Assembly (NCBI GenBank): GCA_946619045.1
Contig: CAMOLV010000004.1
Location: 1-32,004 of the forward strand
Direction: 5' to 3'
Length of the DNA: 32,004 bases
DNA from: an uncultured Coriobacteriales bacterium
GTDB taxonomy: Bacteria; Actinomycetota; Coriobacteriia; Coriobacteriales; Atopobiaceae
The position numbers and the translations under genes are program-made. Of the stretch, positions 20,418 to 26,598 are shown piece after piece. Under the pieces are notes generated by a model, which saw only the letters and a list, made by a program, of their open reading frames with translations, ran no database searches and was not told the DNA's origin. How positions within the stretch are numbered: position 1 is the stretch's first letter; each line of letters opens with the position of its first letter.

Positions 20418-21917
20418 ATGCGCGAATTGCCTGCAAGCGGCAGGTACGCCATGTTCCTGCGTAAATCCCGCGAGGACGTAGAGGCCGAGAGGGCCGGCAA
20501 GGGCGAGACCCTTGCGAAGCACCGGGCGGCGCTGTCGCGCCTGGCCGACGACATGGGCATCGAGGTGTCCCGGGTGTACGAGGAGATCGTGTCGGGCGGC
20601 GACCTGTCGAGGCGCGCCGACGCCAGGCGGATGCTCGAGGACGTGCGCGCCGGCATGTGGGACGGCGTCCTGGCGTTCGACCTGCAGCGCGTCACGCGCG
20701 GCGACATGATCGACCAGGGCACGGTCGTGCTCGCCTTCCAGCTCTCCCGCACGCTCATAATCACCCCGCAGAAGGTGTACGACCTTCGCGACGAGCTCGA
20801 CGGCAACTTCGCCGAGCTGGAGATGCTCTTCGGCCGCATGGAGCTCGCGCGCATCACGCGCCGCCTGACCGCCGGCAAGGAGGAGGCCGTGCGCCAGGGC
20901 CAGTACCTCGGCTCCATAGCGCCCTACGGCTACGACAAGGCCGTGTCGGACCGCAAGAAGACCCTCGTGCCCAACGCCGACGCGGAGCGCGTCGTGTCGT
21001 GGTTCCGGCGCGTGGCCGAGGACGGCGCGACGCCGCGCGAGCTCGCCGACGAGATGAACGAGATGGGCATCCCCACCCCGCGCGCGGGGCTCTGGGACCG
21101 CACGCTCGTCACGAAGATCATCCGGAACCCGGTTTACAAGGGCTACGTGAGGTGGAACGCGAAGAGGACCGTCGAGGCGTTCGGCCCCGACGGAAAGAAG
21201 GCGAAGGTCCGCGAGAAGTCCGACGAGATAGTGGCCAGGGGCCTGCACGAGCCGATCGTCGACGAGGCGCTGTGGCAGCGCGCCGTCGACGCCATCTCGG
21301 TCAGGCGCCACGCCACGCCGCCCGACCGAACGCTGAAGGACCCGCTGGCGTCGCTGCTCGTGTGCTCGGGCTGCGGCCGCTCGATGCAGCGCGTGAGGGA
21401 CTCCAGGAGGTCCCAGGCGTACTACAGCCACCCAACCGTGAACCGCCATGCGTGCTGGCAGAAGGCATCGCGCATGGAGGTCGTGGTCGGCGCCGTAGTG
21501 GAGGCGCTCGCGCGCGAGGCCGCGGACGTCGAGGCGCGCGTGGGGCGCGGCGAGAGGCCGCCCGCCACCGACCAGATCGAGCGCGACCTGGCGGCCGAGG
21601 AGCGCTCGGCCGAGACGCTGTTCCGGCTCGTCGAGAAGGGCATCATCAGCGACGAGGAGTTCGCCGAGCGCAAGGGCCTGTCGGACGCGCGCCTGGCCGC
21701 GATCCGCGCCAGGCTCGACGAGGCCGCAGCCGCCGCCAGGAGGTCGGGGGCCGACGGCGAGCTCACCGTGTCGCTGAAGCGCGCCATCGCCGACCTGGAG
21801 AGCTACGAGGGCCGCGCCGAGGAGGTCAACCGGTTCCTGAAGACGCTCATAAACCGCATCGAGTACGAGAAAGACCCCGAGTCGGGTTCTCTCCGGCTCA
21901 GGGTCTTCTTCAGGTAA
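20418..21917 (+). CDS. Large serine integrase
   Basis: 499 residues. The N-terminal resolvase domain has RYAMFLRKSREDVEAERAGK with nucleophile Ser17, the GVLAFDLQRVTRGD active-site region, and the LFGRMELARITRRL long helix. Next comes a recombinase domain (PYGYDK, TKIIRNPVYKGYVRWN), a zinc-binding part CSGCGRSM ... HACWQKA, and a coiled-coil C-terminus that controls directionality. It catalyses attP x attB integration. ATG 20418 is chosen because it begins nine residues before the conserved strand; an open GTG at 20355 has no ribosome site and lies in the inverted repeat region. Confidence 0.93.
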   Translation: MRELPASGRYAMFLRKSREDVEAERAGKGETLAKHRAALSRLADDMGIEVSRVYEEIVSGGDLSRRADARRMLEDVRAGMWDGVLAFDLQRVTRGDMIDQGTVVLAFQLSRTLIITPQKVYDLRDELDGNFAELEMLFGRMELARITRRLTAGKEEAVRQGQYLGSIAPYGYDKAVSDRKKTLVPNADAERVVSWFRRVAEDGATPRELADEMNEMGIPTPRAGLWDRTLVTKIIRNPVYKGYVRWNAKRTVEAFGPDGKKAKVREKSDEIVARGLHEPIVDEALWQRAVDAISVRRHATPPDRTLKDPLASLLVCSGCGRSMQRVRDSRRSQAYYSHPTVNRHACWQKASRMEVVVGAVVEALAREAADVEARVGRGERPPATDQIERDLAAEERSAETLFRLVEKGIISDEEFAERKGLSDARLAAIRARLDEAAAAARRSGADGELTVSLKRAIADLESYEGRAEEVNRFLKTLINRIEYEKDPESGSLRLRVFFR

Positions 21918-21984
21918 TCCCAGTTGAACGGTTAATTACGTCAGCTGGCGAATATCTCGATTGTGTCCCACTCTTATAATTTAG
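21918..21984. other. Spacer between convergent integrase and endolysin, possible attP
   Basis: 67 bases with no gene and lower GC content (a CACTCTTATAATTTAGTTAG stretch). There is no strong hairpin. Serine integrase attP sites usually lie directly beside the gene, so this and the segment before the integrase are the two candidates. The core dinucleotide cannot be picked by eye. Confidence 0.35.
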
Positions 21985-22710
21985 TTAGAGCTTCTTCGCA
22001 ATGGCGTCGAGCTTCTTCATCATAGCAGCCTGGTTGGCCTCGATGGCGTGCATGCGCTGGTCGATGTAGCCGATGCGCGCCGCCAGCGGTGCCGTGTGGT
22101 CCTTCTTCTTGCCCTTCGCATCCAGCGTCGGGTAGCTCACTGGCATCTCCGCCACAAGATTGCCCATGTCGCTGTAGTGCGTGTCCTCGTCCCAGCACAT
22201 GTGCTTGTAGATGAATTCCAGCTGCGCAGCCTGCTCTGGTGTCATGTCATCCTCCTCGTTGTCGTAAGGCGGGCGGAAGAACGCCGTGGCGTACCCCGCG
22301 TTGTTGTTCCTCGTGCAGCGCATGACGGCACCCTCGCCGCCGCCCGTGTTGCCCTCTATGGTGCCGAACAGTCCCGAGCCGTCTATGTCTGACCACTCGA
22401 CGACGCCGATGTGCTGCGCCCATCCGAAGTCCTGGTTCCCGTTCCAGTTGAACAGTACCCAGTCCCCAGCCCTGGCCTCGGAGTCGGCCACCCGCGTCCC
22501 CTGCCACGCGACGCCAGACGCCGACGCGGAGGGGTTGAACGGCATGCCGAGGTCGTGGACGCCCACGTAGCTCTGGAACGCCGCGCACCACGGGTAGGTG
22601 TCCGAGTTGTAGACGTGCTGGCCCCATATCCACGTGTTGAACACGTTGTCCGTGCCGCTTATGCCGATGTAGCGGGCCGCTGTCTCGATGTACTGCCTAG
22701 CGGTCGCCAT
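21985..22710 (-). CDS. Endolysin with CHAP domain
   Basis: 241 residues. CHAP amidase/peptidase domain at about 1-150: catalytic Cys42 in YPWCAAFQSYVG, His100 in GWAQHIGVVEW and an Asn/Glu pair in IEGNTGGG. It cleaves peptidoglycan stem or bridge peptides. The C-terminal 80 residues are helical (IGYIDQRMHAIEANQAAMMK) and may be a binding or oligomerisation segment rather than a known cell-wall repeat. No signal peptide is seen, so export depends on the holin next door. ATG 22710 was chosen over an upstream in-frame start for its GTGAGG ribosome site. It overlaps the previous gene by 14 bases. Confidence 0.9.
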   Translation of the reverse strand: MATARQYIETAARYIGISGTDNVFNTWIWGQHVYNSDTYPWCAAFQSYVGVHDLGMPFNPSASASGVAWQGTRVADSEARAGDWVLFNWNGNQDFGWAQHIGVVEWSDIDGSGLFGTIEGNTGGGEGAVMRCTRNNNAGYATAFFRPPYDNEEDDMTPEQAAQLEFIYKHMCWDEDTHYSDMGNLVAEMPVSYPTLDAKGKKKDHTAPLAARIGYIDQRMHAIEANQAAMMKKLDAIAKKL

Positions 22711-22855
22711 CGGCCTCACCGACCTTAGCGATGATTTCGGCTATCTCCTCGTCGGTCAGCGGTCGGGCCTCCTGCGGGGCCTCGTGGTCACCGTCCCTCA
22801 ACCCGTTGTCGGTCGGCCTGATGGGCAGGCCGCTGTAGCCGTCCGTCACAACCAT
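22697..22855 (-). CDS. Small protein of the lysis cassette
   Basis: 52 residues: MVVTDGYSGLPIRPTDNGLR then RPLTDEEIAEIIAKVGEADG. Soluble, with an acidic C-terminal helix. GGAGGAGGTG precedes ATG 22855, one base after the holin stop. Lies between holin and endolysin, so it may modulate lysis or be an unrelated virion protein. Confidence 0.6.
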   Translation of the reverse strand: MVVTDGYSGLPIRPTDNGLRDGDHEAPQEARPLTDEEIAEIIAKVGEADGDR

Positions 22856-22856
22856 G

Positions 22857-23285
22857 TCACGACACCTCCTCCCCTTCGCCCTCGTCGCGCCCGTGAACAA
22901 CATGCGCCGACGCCAGCAGCTTGAAAGCTGGAGAGGACGCCAGCTCCGGGTTGATCTTCGAGAACGTCTCGAGGAGGGACCCGATCTCCATGATGCAGAG
23001 GTACAGCGCGATGGCCGTCAGGATCGGCCCCGTGAAACCGAGGTCGAGCCCCGCGAAGAACATGGCGTCGGCCACGATGCCGACCATGACGAAACCGAGC
23101 TCGGAGCACTTGTGCCCAATCCCCAGCCTCATCTTCTCGCTCGAGAACTCGTGCTTCGCGCAGGCGTTGCCGACGCCGAACACCCAGTCGAGCAGGATGA
23201 GCACGACCAGGGCCACGATCGCCACCTGCGCGGGGAAGCAGTCCCGCACCGGCGCCAGGAAGACGTCCAACCACAGTGGAACCAT
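22857..23285 (-). CDS. Phage holin (holin 4 / TcdE-like family)
   Basis: 142 residues. Three hydrophobic stretches: AQVAIVALVVLILLDWVFGV (about 19-38), LGFVMVGIVADAMFFAGLDL (about 63-82) and ILTAIALYLCIMEIGSLLET. The intervening EFSSEKMRLGIGHK loop and final ENxxK-type region fit the toxin-secretion/phage-lysis holin family. It forms membrane lesions that release the endolysin. Its ribosome site lies in the 3' arm of a hairpin (separate entry). The acidic tail GRDEGEGEE is typical of a cytoplasmic end. Confidence 0.82.
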   Translation of the reverse strand: MVPLWLDVFLAPVRDCFPAQVAIVALVVLILLDWVFGVGNACAKHEFSSEKMRLGIGHKCSELGFVMVGIVADAMFFAGLDLGFTGPILTAIALYLCIMEIGSLLETFSKINPELASSPAFKLLASAHVVHGRDEGEGEEVS

Positions 23286-23293
23286 TTCAACGA

Positions 23294-23322
23294 CCTTTCT
23301 CCCGGATCCAACGGGAAGAAGG
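23294..23322 (-). promoter_or_regulatory. Hairpin covering the holin ribosome site
   Basis: On the minus strand CCTTCTTCCCG (23322-23312) can pair with CGGGAGAAAGG (23304-23294), 9 of 11 positions, with a 7-base loop. AGAAAGG, the holin ribosome site, is in the 3' arm, 8 bases before ATG 23285. The fold would hold down holin synthesis. Confidence 0.5.
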
Positions 23323-23343
23323 TAGCGCGCCTGTCACGCGGGG

Positions 23344-23403
23344 CTATGCGATTCTCTTGACGAACAGCCCGCCGATGACCGCCACAATCACTGTCGGGTC
23401 CAT
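23344..23403 (-). CDS. 19-residue hydrophobic peptide before the holin
   Basis: MDPTVIVAVIGGLFVKRIA, one short hydrophobic segment with a basic end. GGGGGG lies 5 bases before ATG 23403, similar to the G-runs before the appendage genes. It fills the gap between the last tail-appendage gene and the holin. It may be a lysis micro-peptide, but could be chance. Confidence 0.4.
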   Translation of the reverse strand: MDPTVIVAVIGGLFVKRIA

Positions 23404-23413
23404 CGGTGCCCCC

Positions 23414-24151
23414 CTACGCCAGGACGAACGTGAAGCCGAACCATCTATCGGTGTTGGCCGACAGCGACGAGCCGGTGACGTTGCGCACGGTCACGGCGCC
23501 GTTGTTGGAGATGTAACCCGCGAAATTGTGCGAGCCTCCGCCGACGATGTACGCTGGCCTGTAAGCGCTCTTGAGCGTGCCGATGGTCAGCGACGCGTTG
23601 GCCGCCTGCGCCGCGTTGTACTTGAACGTTATCTGCAACGTCATGACCTCGCCCCATTTGGCGACGTACACGTTGGACACGGTAACGCCGCTCGTCACGC
23701 TGTCGAACGCCTGCGCCTGCGTGAGCGTTGACTTGATTACGCCCGTCTGGCCCGTGCCGCCGCGCCCCACTGGCAGCGTACCGTCCGTGATTCGGTCGGC
23801 GCTCATCTTGAAGCCCGTCAGCTCGCCCGTGTTGGCATCGAAGTACATGTTGGCGTTGCCCGTGTTGCCGTTCGTCTTCTTGATGGTTATGCCGCCGTAA
23901 TCGTCAGCCGACGTGTAATGGCCGAGCACGAGCAGCCTGAGCATGTTCGCGTCCCCGTTCGCGCTCGTCTGGATAACCGATTCGACTATTGACAGGCGCT
24001 TGTTGTCGGAATCCACGAACTCGTAGTCCCTGTACTGGTTCGCCGATGGGGTCGTGCCGCGCGTCCCCGCGCTCTTAATCTTCAGGGTGCCCGTCAGGGT
24101 GCCGCCCGACAGCGGAAGGCAGTCCCTTGGGTTCAGCCGCGTGTACGTCAT
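23414..24151 (-). CDS. Tail appendage (fibre-like) protein with MTYTRLN leader
   Basis: 245 residues. Starts MTYTRLNPRDCLPLSGGTLT; LSGGTLTGTL is a repeat motif common in phage tail fibres. The middle has a beta-helix-like pattern (GGITIKKTNGNTGNANMYFD) and VGRGGTGQTG, another fibre signature. The C-terminus (TLKSAYRPAYIVGGGSHNFA) resembles the receptor-binding tip of Gram-positive siphophage fibres. It shares its first seven residues with the next two proteins, so the leader is probably an attachment peptide. Confidence 0.75.
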   Translation of the reverse strand: MTYTRLNPRDCLPLSGGTLTGTLKIKSAGTRGTTPSANQYRDYEFVDSDNKRLSIVESVIQTSANGDANMLRLLVLGHYTSADDYGGITIKKTNGNTGNANMYFDANTGELTGFKMSADRITDGTLPVGRGGTGQTGVIKSTLTQAQAFDSVTSGVTVSNVYVAKWGEVMTLQITFKYNAAQAANASLTIGTLKSAYRPAYIVGGGSHNFAGYISNNGAVTVRNVTGSSLSANTDRWFGFTFVLA

Positions 24152-24167
24152 GCGGCCACCCCCTCGG

Positions 24168-24503
24168 CTAGAGCTTCTGCAGGTAGACGATGATGGTGCC
24201 GCCGGTCGAAGTCACGTCCACGTTCGCCCCCGACACCGTGACGGTGATGTTCGAGCCGCCGCCCATGAGGAACGCCTTGTTCCCCGCAGGCCTCACCATC
24301 CACAGGCTGTTGCTCCCCGCCGTCGAGTTGTGCGTCGTCGCGAGCAGGTACGTGCCGGATGCGGAGGGCAGGGCGAACCTCGTTGCGATCCCCGACGATG
24401 CGGAGCCGAGCTCCATCCACTGCGCCTCCGACAGGTGGTTGTGCCCCGCCGGCGCGTAGCTCCCCTTCGGTTGGTACTCGGGATTGAGCCTGGTGTAGGT
24501 CAT
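24168..24503 (-). CDS. Short tail appendage protein with MTYTRLN leader
   Basis: 111 residues: MTYTRLNPEYQPKGSYAPAG then HNHLSEAQW, a collagen/fibre-type HNH-AP motif common near the start of tail fibre heads. The rest is beta-rich (GSNITVTVSGANVDVTSTGG). A run of 13 G lies 5 bases before ATG 24503 and serves in place of a normal ribosome site. Probably a small receptor-binding or decoration protein, one of three related cassettes. Confidence 0.65.
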   Translation of the reverse strand: MTYTRLNPEYQPKGSYAPAGHNHLSEAQWMELGSASSGIATRFALPSASGTYLLATTHNSTAGSNSLWMVRPAGNKAFLMGGGSNITVTVSGANVDVTSTGGTIIVYLQKL

Positions 24504-24508
24504 TCAGG

Positions 24509-24521
24509 CCCCCCCCCCCCC
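24509..24521 (-). repeat. Run of 13 G before a tail-appendage gene
   Basis: Longest homopolymer in the window, in the 22-base gap between two appendage genes. It ends 5 bases before the ATG, so its length could tune ribosome binding. It does not lie inside either reading frame as drawn. Confidence 0.9.
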
Positions 24522-24525
24522 GAGG

Positions 24526-24870
24526 CTACCCGACGCGCACCGCCCTCAGGGAGCCGCGCTCCAGATTCGAGAACTGCATCGACGCGCCAGTGCCCGTGCA
24601 CCCGTGGACGGACGTGGCCGATGCCAGCCGCACCACCCACGTGATCGTGCCCTGCGACGCGAAGCCCTGCTGCCAGTGGTTCGTCACCCCGCGTAGGCCG
24701 AACGTGGGCGTGCCCGACAAGACCGACACCACCGGCACCATCAGGTCTATGACGTAGACGCCCGCGGGCAGCGTCAGCGCGCCCGTGAGCTGCGTCAGGC
24801 TCGCCGAGGCCGACTGCGCCGTCCACTCCGCCTCGTAGTACTCCCCGCGGTTCAGGCGCGTGTAGCCCAT
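24526..24870 (-). CDS. Short tail appendage protein with MGYTRLN leader
   Basis: 114 residues beginning MGYTRLNRGEYYEAEWTAQS, then an all-beta domain (LPAGVYVIDLMVPVVSVLSG; GTITWVVRLASATSVHGC) resembling the C-terminal sandwich of phage fibre tips (C1q/TNF-like jelly roll by pattern only). A 10-G run lies before the start, within a small upstream reading frame. Likely a variant receptor-binding or decoration module. Confidence 0.65.
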   Translation of the reverse strand: MGYTRLNRGEYYEAEWTAQSASASLTQLTGALTLPAGVYVIDLMVPVVSVLSGTPTFGLRGVTNHWQQGFASQGTITWVVRLASATSVHGCTGTGASMQFSNLERGSLRAVRVG

Positions 24871-24914
24871 GAGCTACACCCCCCCCCCGCGGGGATTCTA
24901 GCTAGTTTCATCAT
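24852..24914 (-). CDS. 20-residue leader peptide carrying a G10 tract
   Basis: ATG 24914 with AAGGGGCGAAAG ahead opens MMKLARIPAGGGCSSWATRA and overlaps the start of the MGYTRLN gene in another frame. The ribosome site is better than that of the gene it precedes. With G11 the peptide would instead stop one codon before the next ATG. It may regulate that gene by coupling. Confidence 0.4.
   Translation of the reverse strand: MMKLARIPAGGGCSSWATRA
24879..24888 (-). repeat. Run of 10 G in the leader of an appendage gene
   Basis: Lies inside the 20-codon leader frame and 8 bases before the downstream ATG at 24870. Length changes alter where the leader stops relative to that ATG. Confidence 0.9.
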
Positions 24915-24927
24915 CTTTCGCCCCTTC

Positions 24928-26598
24928 CTATGACGTGTACCAGTACAGCCCGTAGTCGCTCGTGTCGAGCACGAGGCACGGCGCCACGGGCGGGGTGTAG
25001 CTCGCTATGGCCGACGTGACGAAGCACGGGTAGCACCGCGTGCCTCCCGCCTTCAGCTGGCCCAGGAAGTCCACGTCGTAGCCGACCGCCAGCCCGCTCG
25101 CGGGCGCCGCCGCGCCGATGCCCATGCCCTCGCCGCCCGCCTTGAAGTCGAGCACGAACCTCGCCGACGAGAGCACCGTGGAGCGCGCCGTGGACTTCCC
25201 GCCCTGGTGGTCCGTGACCGTGACCGTGACGGTATAGCTCCGCTCGGTGCTCGCCGAGGTGAGGTCCACGATCGCGACCGCAGTGCCCGAGTACGCGCCC
25301 GTCCCGCCGCCGCCAGAGGACGGCGCGAACGTCACGGTCTGGCTCCCGTCGGTCGCCACGGCCTTGCCCGACACGGTGCCGTAGTTGTCGGTCTTGCCCT
25401 GGTCGATGCTCTGCATGGTCGACCATTTCGCCGTCACCTTCATATAGGTGCCCTCGTCGTCGGCGACGCCCTGCGAGTCGCAGCGCACCGCCGTGAGCGA
25501 GGTGATCTTCGGCGCGGCGTAGTTCGACCTCCACACCGCGTAGAGCGTGGTCGCCGCGGCCGTCGAGGGGTTGTACGACGCGCCGGGCGCGTACTGCGCC
25601 GCCTTGGCCGACGACGTGGTGGCCCAGCCCAGGAACGTGTGCCCTATGCGCGTGGGCTTCGTCGTCGACAGCGTGAGCGCCGTGCCGTGGGTCCTCGTCT
25701 GCGCGGAGGGCGCGCCCGTGCCGCCGTTGGCGTTGTAGTTGACCGCGTAGCTGTTGCCCGTCCAGTGCGCGTAGAGCGTCGTGGCGGCGGTCGGCCTGTA
25801 GCTCCCGCCGGCGCCGCCGACCCTGGTGCCGCCAGACGCGGCCGTGTACCATCCCGCGAACGTGTAGCCCGTGCGGGCGGCGGGCGTGGGCAGCGTGAGC
25901 TGCGCGGTCGAGTCGGAGGTCGTCCACTGGGCGGTCATGGTCGTGGCCGCGTTGGCCGTGTAGCTGCCGCCCGCCGCGTACGTCTTGCCGTCGGAGGCCT
26001 TCCACTTGCTGAAGGTCCACGTGCGCGTGACGTTGGCCGTGGCCGACCCGGACGCCTGGCCCGATCCGTTGTAGTTGTACGTGACCTTGTACGAGGTCGG
26101 CGTCGTGGCGGCGTGCGAGATGGACCCGCGCAGGGCGAGGGCCTGCCCGTAGTACTTCGTCTGCGCCGCGGGAGTCGAGCTGCCGCCGTTGGCGGCGTAC
26201 TTCACGGCGTAGGACGCCAAGGCGGGGACGGTGATGGCCGCATATGCGACCGGCTTCTTCGACGACAGCGCGGTCTCCCAGTCTTGGGCATAGCCGGTGA
26301 TGTAGAGGCATATGTAAACCGTTTTCGCCGTCGTGCCCTTAGCCACCGCCTTCGTGATGTTCTTCGTCAGGTCGTACTCGCCGTAAGGGTTGGAAGCCCA
26401 ATCTGACCCTTTGGCATAATGGCCGGAGCTAGCGCCGTAGGTTAAGTTGTTCGAGCTCGAGATCGTGTACCCGAAAGAACCTTGCCCGAAAATCTGCACC
26501 CTTGTTATTTTGGCCGTCAAGTCCGCGTTGGTCGCAGACGTGCTATAAGTTACGGTTACTGTTGAAAAGTCTTCGTAACTCGACTTCAATGTCGCCAT
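24928..26598 (-). CDS. Tail protein with InlB-type B repeats and a Gp58-like C-terminus
   Basis: 556 residues from ATG 26598 (GTG 26601 also open). The N-terminal 120 residues are beta-rich. Then come three to four Listeria-Bacteroides/InlB B repeats: KVTYNYNGSGQASGSATANV, GYTFAGWYTAASGGTRVGGA with ATTLYAHW, and YAVNYNANGGTGAPSAQTRT with ATTLYAVW. Such repeats usually bind or present on cell surfaces. The C-terminal 200 residues (SYTVTVTVTDHQGGKSTARS; RFVLDFKAGGEGMGIGAAAP) match the end region of siphovirus baseplate/receptor-binding proteins, where GxGIGxxA is common. It is probably the main side fibre or receptor-binding protein. Confidence 0.78.
   Translation of the reverse strand: MATLKSSYEDFSTVTVTYSTSATNADLTAKITRVQIFGQGSFGYTISSSNNLTYGASSGHYAKGSDWASNPYGEYDLTKNITKAVAKGTTAKTVYICLYITGYAQDWETALSSKKPVAYAAITVPALASYAVKYAANGGSSTPAAQTKYYGQALALRGSISHAATTPTSYKVTYNYNGSGQASGSATANVTRTWTFSKWKASDGKTYAAGGSYTANAATTMTAQWTTSDSTAQLTLPTPAARTGYTFAGWYTAASGGTRVGGAGGSYRPTAATTLYAHWTGNSYAVNYNANGGTGAPSAQTRTHGTALTLSTTKPTRIGHTFLGWATTSSAKAAQYAPGASYNPSTAAATTLYAVWRSNYAAPKITSLTAVRCDSQGVADDEGTYMKVTAKWSTMQSIDQGKTDNYGTVSGKAVATDGSQTVTFAPSSGGGGTGAYSGTAVAIVDLTSASTERSYTVTVTVTDHQGGKSTARSTVLSSARFVLDFKAGGEGMGIGAAAPASGLAVGYDVDFLGQLKAGGTRCYPCFVTSAIASYTPPVAPCLVLDTSDYGLYWYTS

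Noticed and set aside
24500-24826. Frame reached if the G10 leader tract loses one G
   Set aside because: The resulting sequence is a Gly/Arg/Ala/His shadow frame with no protein-like features, so no meaningful fusion arises in that state.
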